A stretch of 64,000 nt of DNA from CBDCTM01 sp965222005 (GCA_965222005.1 OZ244935.1:3658001-3722000), one strand, 5' to 3'. Shown: positions 45,354 through 55,239, counted from the stretch's first letter. Notes: generated by a model not told the origin, from the letters alone. A program made the numbers and translations.

Positions 45354-46013
45354 TTATTCTTTCTTGTTTGCTTTAATATAATAATTTACTCCTACTCCAA
45401 ATGTAAAATACCCATCAAATCCAAATTCAGGTCTTATTGCCCATTCATTCAAATTACTACTCAAGCCCACTCCAAAATTTATCCCTGGCATAAACCCAAT
45501 TCCATCTCCTATAAGAACATGTGCTTTGGGAATTAGATTAAATTCAAAAGTGTCATTATTTCTAAAGGTAAAAAAGAACCTGGGATCAAGACTAAATAAC
45601 GATTCTCCTTCATATAGATAAATACTCAAAGGAATTGATAGTGCAAATTTATCTTTCTTTAAGCTGAATTTATTACTTAATTCAAAATAATTTAATCCAC
45701 TAATGTCAATTTCCTCATCAAATATTTCGAATGAATATTTCGTATTTATTCGTTCGTATCTTAACTTCATATTAAATCGGTCAGAAATACCATATCCAAC
45801 CCCAAATCCAAAATTATTATTAAGGTTTACATACCCATCTTCTAAAAAAGAGGTGCCATAATAAACTGAGTAATTCCCTTGCACTTCAATATCTCCTTTA
45901 TCCAACAATTTTGCACTTTCAAATGTCGAATTGATAGGAGCGAAACATCCTGTCGACAAAATGATTAATATCAAATTTAAGGCAACTACAATAAAATTTA
46001 GTTTGGTATTCAT
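45354..46013 (-). CDS. Lipoprotein with outer-membrane barrel-like body
   Basis: 219 residues. Signal with lipobox (LNLILIILSTGC). The rest is alternating strands rich in Gly and aromatics (NNFGFGVGYGISDRFNMKLRY, FNLIPKAHVLIGDGIGFMPG, FGFDGYFTFGVGVNYY), as in small outer-membrane barrels. An IS110-related insertion sits 20 nt upstream of its start. Function unknown. Confidence 0.6.
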   Translation of the reverse strand: MNTKLNFIVVALNLILIILSTGCFAPINSTFESAKLLDKGDIEVQGNYSVYYGTSFLEDGYVNLNNNFGFGVGYGISDRFNMKLRYERINTKYSFEIFDEEIDISGLNYFELSNKFSLKKDKFALSIPLSIYLYEGESLFSLDPRFFFTFRNNDTFEFNLIPKAHVLIGDGIGFMPGINFGVGLSSNLNEWAIRPEFGFDGYFTFGVGVNYYIKANKKE

Positions 46014-46032
46014 TATGTTTTGTTTTTTAATA

Positions 46033-46409
46033 CTGACTAACGTTTATAACTAACTGATTATCAATAGCTATTTTTGCCGTTTTTTGATCTAGGAACAATA
46101 ACATCCAGCCTATATGACATACATATAACCCAGATAAAATATTAATAAAAAGCCAATTCAAATGATGTATGTTCCACGGAAATGTCTATTTATCTTATGA
46201 TTCAAAATTATACTGATCGGGGTAGAATTTAATCTCCTCCAGTGAAATCAACTTGTAGTAGGATATTTCAATACTACATTCACATTTCTAACCAGAATTG
46301 GCGGCGGGCTTACTTCTCATTTTCACGATTAGCATTGGCACCTCTTAAAAAAACGGCCTTGTCAAGGAACATACATCAATCTAAAGATAGGATTTTGTTT
46401 TCGTTAGCT
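46033..46409 (-). mobile_element. Transposase-less IS110 relative
   Basis: Left edge CTGACTAACG and right edge CGTTAGCT match the IS110 edges at 29253 and 30900; between them the guide-RNA-type blocks (ggcacctcttaaaaaaacgg, aagataggattttgttttcg) are kept but the transposase is absent. It sits in the same place relative to its cassette gene as the full element does, 20 nt before the start codon. Either a deletion product or a non-autonomous derivative. Confidence 0.6.
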
Positions 46410-46450
46410 TCACAAATCAATAAAATTCTTTCTGATTTTTATACTCGAAT

Positions 46451-46582
46451 TGGTGCTAACGGTCTGCGTAAACGCCGTGCGGTTTTCAAAGTGCTGAAAG
46501 GAACTGCAAAAATTTTCACCAAGTAACCAACATTTCGACCTCAAAGAAAGCCGCATGGTCGTTTTACGCTTTGTTGGTAGCC
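46451..46582 (-). other. attC S43, long class
   Basis: AAC 46458-46460, GTT 46573-46575. Loop variant as S23. Confidence 0.86.
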
Positions 46583-47173
46583 GTATTTTTCCGGCGCCTC
46601 AGCGCCGGTTTTCCTTTCACGTAATTTCGGAGCCATATTAGTCCAAACTGTTGAGGAACCAATATATGAAATTTTGTCGAGATGTGTATTTTGAATGTTA
46701 TTTTTCTTCTACAATTCTACTGCTGTGGGAGTACTATTTTTCATGCTGCTTCAATACCTTTTCGGAGTTGAGCTTACCGATTGTTGATTAACAATTAGCT
46801 GGATTAGGCCGAATTCATTATTTAACTCTATGATTTTCAACAATTTATGAATTGCAATAATTTTAAGTTATTAAACTTTATTGCAGATGTTGCGGAGTTT
46901 GTAATTTTTACAATCTACTTGTCTCAATTAGTTTTAGGATTTCAATTACTTTCAAAAGCTCTTTGTGAATTGTTGTGATTCTTTGTCAAAGTATTCAATT
47001 ACAAAATTCAAAATGCCGTAGTCCTGCCAATCGAAGAGGGATGATTGTATCAATTTCAAAGCGGGTTGGTAAGCCTTTCAGGATGTTGTTTTCCTTTTCC
47101 AGGTATTGAATTTACTACGATGCTGTTTGAAAAATAGGAAAGCTGTGGGTTTGATTTTCTATGGCTACCCAAC
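46573..47173 (-). repeat. Non-coding cassette family C (C43)
   Basis: Near-identical to the partial copy at 1-363. Hairpin CCGGCGCCTCAGCGCCGG near 46592. Confidence 0.85.
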
Positions 47174-47294
47174 GGTCTGCGTAAACGCCGTGCGGTTTTC
47201 AAAGTGCTGAAAGGAACTGCAAAATTCTTTATCAACCAAAAAGCATTTTATCTTCCAAGTAGCCGCATGGACGCTTTACGCTTTGTTGGGCGCT
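47163..47294 (-). other. attC S44, long class
   Basis: AAC 47171-47173, GTT 47285-47287. Core matches S2. Confidence 0.86.
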
Positions 47295-47951
47295 GTTCCT
47301 TCCTTTTCCTTTTACAAATTTTTAAAAGGAACTATGAGGCTCCAATTTTCCAGGTTGCCCCAATGGAACCCAACAATTTTACCGGGTATAAATATAACAA
47401 TTTCCAGTCAACCGTAGCAACTTTGGTGTTTTACTTTTCAAAGTACTCTTGGTAGAATCTAATCATTCACTCCGCTTACCACTTCCTGATTAATCATTGA
47501 GATTAGCTAGGCCTTTTCATTATATTTTGTTGATTATCAGTGTTTTATGTATTTGTATGAAATGCAATTTAATATTTTTCAGGAGTTTTAGCATTCTTGT
47601 TGCCCATGACTGAATTGGATTTTGGATTGAATTTCGACGAATCAGCAATTTTAATGATCTCGTTACTTGTTGAGTAGTCTTGGAGTAGTCTTGATGAATG
47701 TAAGAGTTTCAGTTGCTCACGTACTAAATCAGTTTTGGAGTATTTCAATTTTCTGTTGCTGTTAATCATTTTGATTGATAATTAAAAAGGCCGTCAGCTT
47801 GCCCTGTAAATTATCTTTCAAATTTTTCAAATTTTTCAAGCGGGTAGGGGAGTCTCTATTCAATAATTTGGGAGCTACAGTTTATCAATTTTGCCATTTT
47901 ATTCATGGTGTTACTTTCAATTTGTGGGTCGGGAATTTCATAGCGCCCAAC
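47285..47951 (-). repeat. Non-coding cassette family B (C44)
   Basis: Intact twin of the IS481-cut copy at 1889. Box AAGCGGGTAGGG at 47838-47849; aaaaaggccgtcag at 47784-47797. Confidence 0.86.
47569..47769 (-). CDS. Family B small ORF, 66 aa
   Basis: Identical protein to the copy at 2173-2373. Confidence 0.35.
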   Translation of the reverse strand: MINSNRKLKYSKTDLVREQLKLLHSSRLLQDYSTSNEIIKIADSSKFNPKSNSVMGNKNAKTPEKY

Positions 47952-48071
47952 GGTCTGCGTAAACGCCGTGCGGTTTTCAAAGTGCTGAAAGGAACTACAA
48001 AATTCTTTATCAACCAAAAAGCATTTTATCTTCCAAGTAGCCGCATGGACGCTTTACGCTTTGTTACCTAT
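47942..48071 (-). other. attC S45, long class
   Basis: AAC 47949-47951, GTT 48063-48065. Confidence 0.86.
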
Positions 48072-48546
48072 CCGTATTTCGGCGCGCACAGCGCCGTTTC
48101 TGAGGATAGTTTGAAAGGAACTGTTGAGTCCTTTATTTATCGTATTCACCACTGGAACAAATAAGTTCTTTAGGTGGTGGTATAAATATATAACATTTTT
48201 CCTTAATCCGTGAATTTGACTGTCAATTTGTAGTTGGGCCCCAGAGGAGAATTTGGGTATAATTTATGGACTCATAGCTTTCGCTGGAAGATTTAACAAT
48301 TTGGCTGACTCAGTGCCGATCAAAGAATTATTGTGTGAAGAATAATTTCCCGTGATTATTGCTTTTAATTATTGTTGATCCGAGGCCCTGGTTCTTGGTT
48401 TGTAAAAAGCTTATCGAAGAAATTTTTAAGCAGGTAGGGCGATCACTTTGGATGCTGTATCTTGACGAATTCATTCAATTTTTCCAGGCGTAATTTGGGA
48501 CTAATTTAGAATCGAGGGATGGCCTTAAAATTCTATGGTAGGTAAC
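48063..48546 (-). repeat. Non-coding cassette family A (C45)
   Basis: Essentially the same as C32 (38543), including AAGCAGGTAGGG and ccgaggccctggttctt. Confidence 0.85.
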
Positions 48547-48608
48547 GGTCCGCGTATATGACGTGCCGCCGATTAGGCGGTATGTACATATACGCTTTGT
48601 TAGGCACA
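48537..48608 (-). other. attC S46, short class
   Basis: AAC 48544-48546, GTT 48599-48601. Identical to S16; right end GTTAGGCACA pairs 10/10 with TGTGCCTAAC at 49181. Confidence 0.88.
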
Positions 48609-48618
48609 GGCTTTTTTT

Positions 48619-49140
48619 TTATTTACATTTTATGAATTTTGCTTCATCGAAAATAGAATATTCTATTTCCCATAAATCTGTTGCATATTTTATATTGCTT
48701 TGTAATTCTTCACACAACTCATTAGTTTTTGCTGTTATAATACAGGATTGTTCTAACAATTTTCTTTCTATATTTCCTTTGTCTAATTCCGATTTGAAAA
48801 TTTCTGTGTATTTCTTACTAAAGAATACTTCTGGATTTGATTGGGCAGTATGAATCATTGTCATTGAAACAGCCCAATATTTGCAAGAATCTCTTTGATA
48901 ATTCTCAATACTTACAAATGGAAATCCATCCTGTCTTGTTTTATCCATTATTAAGTCGAAGTTCTTTTTAAATATTTTTCTTCTTTTTAACTTATCTGAA
49001 TTAAATCTTTCTAAATCGGATTTATCTGTATTTACAAATGCTTGGTCATCAGCAATCATTTTGCAGTAATCTAATTTAATTGGCTCGCTTTTACATGATA
49101 TTATCAGAATTGTAAATATTGCGATGATTGATATTCTCAT
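48619..49140 (-). CDS. Lipoprotein, intact copy
   Basis: 173 residues: MRISIIAIFTILIISC lipobox, then a soluble helical body with several Cys (LDYCKMIADDQ, RDSCKYWAV, LLEQSCIITAK, FIKCK). No family recognised. The cassette, attC included, is duplicated at 20943-22840, where ISAzo13 splits the gene. In both places a family A cassette lies on the left; the right neighbours differ. Confidence 0.65.
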   Translation of the reverse strand: MRISIIAIFTILIISCKSEPIKLDYCKMIADDQAFVNTDKSDLERFNSDKLKRRKIFKKNFDLIMDKTRQDGFPFVSIENYQRDSCKYWAVSMTMIHTAQSNPEVFFSKKYTEIFKSELDKGNIERKLLEQSCIITAKTNELCEELQSNIKYATDLWEIEYSIFDEAKFIKCK

Positions 49141-49180
49141 TTTAATTACAAACTTGCTTTGATTGTTGTCGATTCTTGCT

Positions 49181-49312
49181 TGTGCCTAACGGCCTGCGTA
49201 AACGCCGTGCGGTTTTCAAAGTGCTGAAAGGAACTGCAAAAATTTTTACCAAGTAACCAACATTTCGACCTCAAAGAAAGCCGCATGGTCGTTTTACGCT
49301 TTGTTGGTAGCC
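49181..49312 (-). other. attC S47, long class
   Basis: AAC 49188-49190, GTT 49303-49305. Loop variant as S23. Confidence 0.86.
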
Positions 49313-49903
49313 GTATTTTTCCGGCGCCTCAGCGCCGGTTTTCCTTTCAGGTAATTTCGGAGCCATATTAGTCCAAACTGTTGAGGAGCCAATATATGAA
49401 ATTTTGTCGAGATGTGTATTTTGAATGTTATTTTTCTTCTACAATTCTACTGCTGTGGGAGTACTATTTTTCATGCTGCTTCAATACCTTTTCGGAGTTG
49501 AGCTTACCGATTGTTGATTAACAATTAGCTGGATTAGGCCGAATTCATTATTTAACTCTATGATTTTCAACAATTTATGAATTGCAATAATTTTAAGTTA
49601 TTAAACTTTATTGCAGATGTTGCGGAGTTTGTAATTTTTACAATCTACTTGTCTCAATTAGTTTTAGGATTTCAATTACTTTCAAAAGCTCTTTGTGAAT
49701 TGTTGTGATTCTTTGTCAAAGTATTCAATTACAAAATTCAAAAGGCCGTAGTCCTGCCAATCGAAGAGGGATGATTGTATCAATTTCAAAGCGGGTTGGT
49801 AAGCCTTTCAGGATGTTGTTTTCCTTTTCCAGGTATTGAATTTACTACGATGCTGTTTGAAAAATAGGAAAGCTGTGGGTTTGATTTTCTATGGCTACCC
49901 AAC
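49303..49903 (-). repeat. Non-coding cassette family C (C47)
   Basis: As C43, with ttgaggagcc for ttgaggaacc near 49380. Confidence 0.85.
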
Positions 49904-50025
49904 GGAAAGTGGAGACGACGTGCGGCTTAAAAAGTGTGTTCGGAACTAAAATACTGATTTTTGTGTACGGTTAAAATTTCGTAGAAATTTTGACCGCATG
50001 TACGTGCTCCGCATTGTTAGGCTCA
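49893..50025 (-). other. attC S48, long, singular type
   Basis: AAC 49901-49903, GTT 50016-50018. Arms GTGGAGACGACG/CATGTACGTGCTCC; inner GGTTAAAATTTC/GAAATTTTGACC, like the D-class inner stem. Right end GTTAGGCTCA pairs 10/10 with TGAGCCTAAC at 50818. Confidence 0.87.
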
Positions 50026-50032
50026 GTATTCT

Positions 50033-50797
50033 TTAATTGGTCAATTTTAATCCAATTATAAAACCAAGGTTTATCAATATTGCGTTTCCTTTAACAGCAT
50101 AGCTTATGTCTTGATTTAATAGATTGCTGTAAAACCGAAAACTTATATTGGATTTTATTGTGAAAAATTTCAATTCATCAAAACTAATTCCATAACCTAC
50201 TCCCATTCCAAACCTTATTAAACTTTCCTTCCAATGTCTCTTGAAATTTTCTTTATGGCTTTTTTTAACGTAGTAAAACGTTTCGTAGCTAGCTGCTTGT
50301 TTTCCATGTTCACTATTGATTTTGTATTCTTGAACAGTAAATTTTGAATATATATCTGTTATAAATTCTCCTAATATAAACTGGTTAAAGTATTTAATCT
50401 TTTTGCCTAAAAAAAATCTTGTATCGATTGGAATCTGGTATGACTCTAGTATAAATGAATACATGAATTTATCTTCTATATTACTTGTAGATTGCCATTT
50501 CTTAGAACTTTGTCCTTTAATTTCATATGTTAATCCCGTTCCAATTTGAAATCTTTCTTTAACTGGAATATAGAATTTCAATCCAAATGATTTTCCAAAG
50601 AACAATTTTTTAGGAGCTTCTTTATTAATTAAAAAAAGTCCAAACCCAGTTGACGGTATTTTCTCCCTATCTAGATTGGTTTTTGAAATGTTAAAATTAT
50701 AAACTGGTTCAATTGAAAAATAGTTTTTTAAGACTTGTGCATTAGTGAATTGTGCAAGCCCTATTAATGTTGTAATAAAGATAGTTTTCAATTTCAT
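50033..50797 (-). CDS. Outer-membrane beta-barrel protein
   Basis: 254 residues with a signal peptide (MKLKTIFITTLIGLAQFTNA). Strand-rich, Gly/aromatic pattern (FGLKFYIPVKERFQIGTGLTYEIKG, RFGMGVGYGISF, FTIKSNISFRFYSN) ending AILINLGFIIGLKLTN. An outer-membrane porin-like barrel is likely. Sole gene of its cassette; the start lies 20 nt from S49. Confidence 0.65.
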   Translation of the reverse strand: MKLKTIFITTLIGLAQFTNAQVLKNYFSIEPVYNFNISKTNLDREKIPSTGFGLFLINKEAPKKLFFGKSFGLKFYIPVKERFQIGTGLTYEIKGQSSKKWQSTSNIEDKFMYSFILESYQIPIDTRFFLGKKIKYFNQFILGEFITDIYSKFTVQEYKINSEHGKQAASYETFYYVKKSHKENFKRHWKESLIRFGMGVGYGISFDELKFFTIKSNISFRFYSNLLNQDISYAVKGNAILINLGFIIGLKLTN

Positions 50798-50817
50798 TAT
50801 TATGTCTATCTTCTTAT

Positions 50818-50946
50818 TGAGCCTAACGGCGCGGCTATGCGCCGTGTGGTGTCAGGATGTTGAAAGGAACAAAGATGTAGTTTTCGATAAGGTTAAATTT
50901 TCGAAGAAAATTTAACCACATGGTCGCATAGCCAGTGTTGGCTGCA
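50818..50946 (-). other. attC S49, long D class
   Basis: AAC 50825-50827, GTT 50937-50939. One T shorter in the loop than S50. Confidence 0.86.
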
Positions 50947-51429
50947 TTCTCTTCTGCGCGTTGGCCAAAGTTTCCATTACAGTGTTTTGGCTGCTACTCA
51001 ATTTCTCTAATCTCAAAGCCCTTTTCAACAGAATTTTCAATGATACTAATTTTAGATACAAATTTCAGTTACAATTTTCAACAGTCAATTTACCAAATTT
51101 TACCAAATTAGAAATCTAATCTCAAAAATTGTCAATCAAAATTTAACTGCTGATGAAATTCATGATTTTCTTGATGGCGAATTGAAGTCAGTACAATTAC
51201 CCGTAATCCATCAATTGTGATTAAAATTATACGTAATCGATTGAAAATTAGTAATTTATCATAATTTTTTCAACTTCAAATTTTCACAATTATCAATTCT
51301 AGTTTCAATTCAGGATAAATTATCAATCAGAATTTACTATCAAAGATTCTCTTTCAATTACCGTTTTGGTACAGATGTTCATGCCATCCAATTCAAAAAA
51401 AGCGGGTCGGCCCAACCATTGCAGCCAAC
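50937..51429 (-). repeat. Non-coding cassette family D (C49)
   Basis: A D copy with the CAGTTAC variant and the accaaatttt duplication; its 3' half matches C6. Confidence 0.85.
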
Positions 51430-51549
51430 GGCGCGGCTATGCGCCGTGTGGTGTCAGGATGCTGAAAGGAACAGAGGTGTAGTTTTTCGATAAGGGTAAA
51501 TTTTCGAAGAAAATTTAACCACATGGTCGCATAGCCAGTGTTGGCTGCA
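51420..51549 (-). other. attC S50, long D class
   Basis: AAC 51427-51429, GTT 51540-51542. Inner stem has one change (aagggtaaatttt). Confidence 0.86.
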
Positions 51550-51969
51550 TTCTCTTCTGCGCGTTGGCCAAAGTTTCCATTACAGTGTTTTGGCTGCTAC
51601 TCAACTTCTCTAATCTCAAAGTCCTTTTCAACAGTCAATTTACCAAATTAGAAAACTAATCTCAAAAATTGTCAATCAAAATTTAACGGCTGATGAAATT
51701 CAAAATTTTCTTGATGACGAATTGAAGTCAGTACAATTACCTGTAATCCATCAATTGTGATTAAAATTATGCGTAATCAATTGAAAATTAGTAGTTTATC
51801 ATAATTTTTCCAACTTCAAATTTTCACAACTATCAATTCTAGTTTCAATTCAGGATAAATTCTCAATCAGAATTTACTATCAAAGATTCTCTTTCAATTA
51901 CCTTTTTGGTACAGATGTTCATGCCATCCAATTCAAAAAAAGCGGGTCGGCCCAACCATTGCAGCCAAC
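51540..51969 (-). repeat. Non-coding cassette family D (C50), internal deletion
   Basis: Carries the same deletion of about 54 bp as C12, but other variants differ, so the deletion may be recurrent between the TTTTCAAC repeats. Confidence 0.85.
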
Positions 51970-52033
51970 GTTCGGTGCTGACGCAGTAGTCGCCCGCAGG
52001 GCGCTATTGTCGTGCAGCACTATGTTGTGTGCA
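51960..52033 (-). other. attC S51, short class
   Basis: AAC 51967-51969, GTT 52024-52026. Arms GGTGCTGACG/CGTGCAGCAC, inner TAGTCGCCC/GGGCGCTA. Right end GTTGTGTGCA pairs 10/10 with TGCACACAAC at 52478. Confidence 0.87.
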
Positions 52034-52487
52034 TTTTAAGCGGGTTGGCCGATTTTTAGTCACTTTCTTCAAGCCGCCTCAGAATTTTACTGATTCGATT
52101 TTCTATAAATTTGAAATTCAATCAATATTTTCAGATGACAATTTACTCAAATCTTAGTAAGAATTACAATTTGGATTTCTCTTGAATTCAGATTCACTGC
52201 TGTTTCGTTTTACCATCACTACTTCAGTAACAATTTCACTCTTTAGTAATCTTGGGTTTCAATTATTCTTGCAGATAATTCAAAATGTTCTTGTCAATTT
52301 TGGTTGTTGAATTTTCTAAGCAAGCACTATTTTTCAACAAGAGTCTTTCAATCAGCCATTTACAAATTTTCCATTTAAACTTTCACTTCTAAAACCTGCT
52401 TTTTATCATTTTCCCTTTTTCACTACTATTCTTCAAGCCGCTAAATTCCCAAAGCGGGCTGGCTTCCAAAATCCTCTTGCACACAAC
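52024..52487 (-). repeat. Singleton non-coding cassette F (C51)
   Basis: 464 bp unlike A-E, no ORF of note. The shared box occurs twice in the same orientation: AAGCGGGTTGGC at 52038-52049 and AAGCGGGCTGGC at 52452-52463, each near a ttcaagccgc block. Confidence 0.8.
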
Positions 52488-52607
52488 GGCCCGGCTATGC
52501 GCCGTGTGGTGTCAGGCTGCTGAAAGGAACAGAGGTGTAGTTTTTCGGTAAAGTTAAATTTTCGAAGAAAATTTAACCACATGGTCGCATAGCCAGTGTT
52601 GGCTGCA
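52478..52607 (-). other. attC S52, long D class
   Basis: AAC 52485-52487, GTT 52598-52600. Confidence 0.86.
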
Positions 52608-52767
52608 TTCTCTTCTGCGCGTTGGCCAAAGTTTCCATTACAGTGTTTTGGCTGCTACTCAATTTCTCTAATCTCAGAGTCCTTTTCAACAAAATTTTCA
52701 ATGATACTAATTTTAGATACAAATTTAAGCTACAATTTTCAACAGTCAATTTACCAAATTTTACCAA
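52573..52767 (-). CDS. Family D ORF ending inside the attC, 64 aa
   Basis: As at 33705 with one change (VALKI to VSLKI). Ends LAMRPCG in the attC. Confidence 0.22.
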   Translation of the reverse strand: MVKFGKLTVENCSLNLYLKLVSLKILLKRTLRLEKLSSSQNTVMETLANAQKRMQPTLAMRPCG

Positions 52768-53092
52768 ATTAGAAATCTAATCTCAAAAATTGTCAATTAA
52801 AATTTAACTGCTGATGAAATTCAAGATTTTCTTGCTGATGAATTGAAGCCAGTACAATTACCCGTAATCTATCAATTGTGATTAAAATTATGCGTAATCG
52901 ATTGAAAATTAGTAGTTTATCATAATTTTTTCCAACTTCAAATTTTCATAACTATCAATTCTAGTTTCAATTCAAGATAAATTTTCAATCAAAAATTTGC
53001 TGTCAAAGATTCTCTTTCAATTACCTTTTTGGTACAGATGTTCATGCCATCCAATTCAAAAAAAGCGGGTCGGCCCAACCATTGCAGCCAAC
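52598..53092 (-). repeat. Non-coding cassette family D (C52)
   Basis: A D copy with the AGCTAC variant; tcaatcaaaaatttgctg is private. Box AAGCGGGTCGGC at 53063-53074. Confidence 0.85.
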
Positions 53093-53156
53093 GGTCGGTG
53101 CATATGCAGTGGCCGACTGAAAGGAGGGCATTGACATATGCACATTGTTAGTGGTC
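53083..53156 (-). other. attC S53, E class
   Basis: AAC 53090-53092, GTT 53147-53149. Confidence 0.86.
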
Positions 53157-53666
53157 GTATCTTTCCGGTGCCTCAGCGCCAGTTTTCCTTTCAGATGTTT
53201 TTGCCACCAAATTTTTCAATCAGTTCTCTTGTAAATATATGAAATTTTTTCAAGATGTGTATTTCTGGTGTTATTTTTCATGAGTCACCTCAGTTGTTTT
53301 GGAGTAATTTAGCTGAATAATTATTGATGCCTTTTTTGAGCCAGGCTTTCAGTTCTTGATTGTCAAAGAGCTTGATTAGGCCTGGTTGAATTGTAATTGT
53401 CTGCAAATTGTAGTTTTCAGGAATTTGAGTTGTTGTAATCAATTCAAGGAGTTTACCCATAATCGAGTTCAACTCAAAATCAAAAAGGCCGTCAGTCGTG
53501 CTGTTCAAGAATTATTGCTGGTATCAATTTATCAATTTTATAAATTTATAAAGCGGGCTGGCAAGCCTATCAGGATGTTGTTTTCCTTTTCCAGATATTC
53601 AATTTACCACGATGCTGTTTGAAAAATAGGCAAGCTGCGGGATGATTTTCCCCTATGTCCACTAAC
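53147..53666 (-). repeat. Non-coding cassette family E (C53)
   Basis: The GC hairpin has two opposing changes (CCGGTGCCTCAGCGCCAG), weakening the stem. Box AAGCGGGCTGGC near 53551. Confidence 0.85.
53290..53508 (-). CDS. Family E small ORF, 72 aa
   Basis: Intact from the TTG start to NYSAKLLQNN. Confidence 0.3.
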   Translation of the reverse strand: MNSTTDGLFDFELNSIMGKLLELITTTQIPENYNLQTITIQPGLIKLFDNQELKAWLKKGINNYSAKLLQNN

Positions 53667-53729
53667 GGTCTGTGCAAACGCAGTAGCGGCGCATAGCCGC
53701 TATTGTCGTTTTGCACTTTGTTCTGCGCA
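53658..53729 (-). other. attC S54, short class
   Basis: AAC 53664-53666, GTT 53720-53722. Arms GTGCAAACG/CGTTTTGCAC, inner TAGCGGC/GCCGCTA. Right end GTTCTGCG pairs with CGCAGAAC at 60065. Identical core to S55. Confidence 0.87.
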
Positions 53730-53739
53730 TAATAATAAG

Positions 53740-55239
53740 TCAATTTATTATGATTTTGCCACATTCAAATAAATGCTCTCCACATGTAGCTGAATAAAAA
53801 TAGACGCCTCGTGGAATTTGTTGAATATCTATATGATAATTAGAAGTTCGTCTTTGTATATCAGAAGAATATATTACTTGGTTACTTAAATTATAAATTA
53901 CCAAATTGCAATCCCAATTACTTGAATTTTGTATGTTTAAGTAGTGTGAAGCTGGATTCGGATATATTAAGAAAAGTGAATGTTCATTTAATTCCGTTGA
54001 ATTACTAACAATAGTGGTATCACATTCATCCTGACTAGCCTCTAACGCATAGTTGGGAATATTTGGAATGCCTAAGCGGTTTGGACCAAATAAGTCTATT
54101 TCATGTTGTAGTACTTTACAGTTGATACCAGGTTTATCAGGGAATTCAATTACATGTAAGTTGTATGTGGTAGGACTGCTCGAAACGTAAATTTTACCAT
54201 CTGGTGCTAATTGAGCATAACTAAAATAAGTAGATTGAGGATTCTGAAAGCCATCATATTCTGCTACCAAAATTTGACTGCTTTGTATATTGCTGCTGTT
54301 AGTTAAATCGAATTGATAAACTTTAGTTTTATTAAAAGTATATAGGTATTGTGAATTAGGAGATATCGATGCACCTACAATTTTCCCAGTATCTTGTAAA
54401 AAAGATATTTCTTCTATAAAAGACAATAAACCGGTGCATCTATTGAATTTAAATATATTTAATCCACTTCTTGCATGAACTCTGACGAAGTATTCCCCAT
54501 TGCTTGAAAAAGTAGCTTGTCCTCCAATGTCTACCCAGTTCCATGTATGGCCAGTGCATTGTTTCCCTTTATTCTGAATTCCTTGTGAAGTTATTAAGAG
54601 TTTGTAATAGCAATTTGATAAATATTCAGGAACTAATATCCACCAATCAAGTCCATTACTATGTTTTGTAGCTTGCAGATACTGCCCTGATAATGTATCC
54701 TGAAGAATAATTATATTTTTTTCTGCAACTGCCCCCAGTCCGTTATCTTCCTCCATATCAATGATTGAAAAAGTCAACTCAGTCGGTAGAATATTTACAA
54801 AGTTATTTCCAATAAATATTTCTTGATGATTATTATATTGGATTAAATAATAAGTTGTGCTATTATCAGGAGTTGGAATAATAATCTGGCTTTGAAGAAA
54901 AGGACTTCCGCCATTTTCACAGTAAAAATCTTGGACAATTCCGTACGAAATACTATCCCCATTTAGCATTTTGAGATTCTCTTTATTTGAAATGAAGCAG
55001 CCATTACTATAAAATAATAAGTTTCCATTGATATCACTAATACTTGCATTAGCTCCATACATATCCATATATTTTTCTATTTCATATAACTTTAGTGTAT
55101 CGTTCGAGAAATTTAATACCGTTCCTTTATGATTTTGATCATTAACTCCAAGTACCCAGTTTGAACCTTGAATATTTTGTGAATTGATAATATTGTAGAT
55201 AGAAATGATCGCAATAAAAAATAATATTGATTTTTTCAT
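53740..55239 (-). CDS. T9SS-secreted beta-propeller-like protein, copy 1
   Basis: 499 residues with a signal peptide (MKKSILFFIAIISIYNIINSQ). WD40/PD40-like units recur (ISDINGNLLFYSNGCF, GQATFSSNGEYFVRVHA, VGASISPNSQYLYTFN, YAQLAPDGKIYVSSS). The end, IYPNPASHYLNIQNSSNWDC to GVYFYSATC..GKIIIN, is a T9SS type A sorting domain, so it is exported to the surface or secreted. Last gene of a cassette of about 6.3 kb; a close paralogue is at 60146. Role unknown. Confidence 0.8.
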   Translation of the reverse strand: MKKSILFFIAIISIYNIINSQNIQGSNWVLGVNDQNHKGTVLNFSNDTLKLYEIEKYMDMYGANASISDINGNLLFYSNGCFISNKENLKMLNGDSISYGIVQDFYCENGGSPFLQSQIIIPTPDNSTTYYLIQYNNHQEIFIGNNFVNILPTELTFSIIDMEEDNGLGAVAEKNIIILQDTLSGQYLQATKHSNGLDWWILVPEYLSNCYYKLLITSQGIQNKGKQCTGHTWNWVDIGGQATFSSNGEYFVRVHARSGLNIFKFNRCTGLLSFIEEISFLQDTGKIVGASISPNSQYLYTFNKTKVYQFDLTNSSNIQSSQILVAEYDGFQNPQSTYFSYAQLAPDGKIYVSSSPTTYNLHVIEFPDKPGINCKVLQHEIDLFGPNRLGIPNIPNYALEASQDECDTTIVSNSTELNEHSLFLIYPNPASHYLNIQNSSNWDCNLVIYNLSNQVIYSSDIQRRTSNYHIDIQQIPRGVYFYSATCGEHLFECGKIIIN

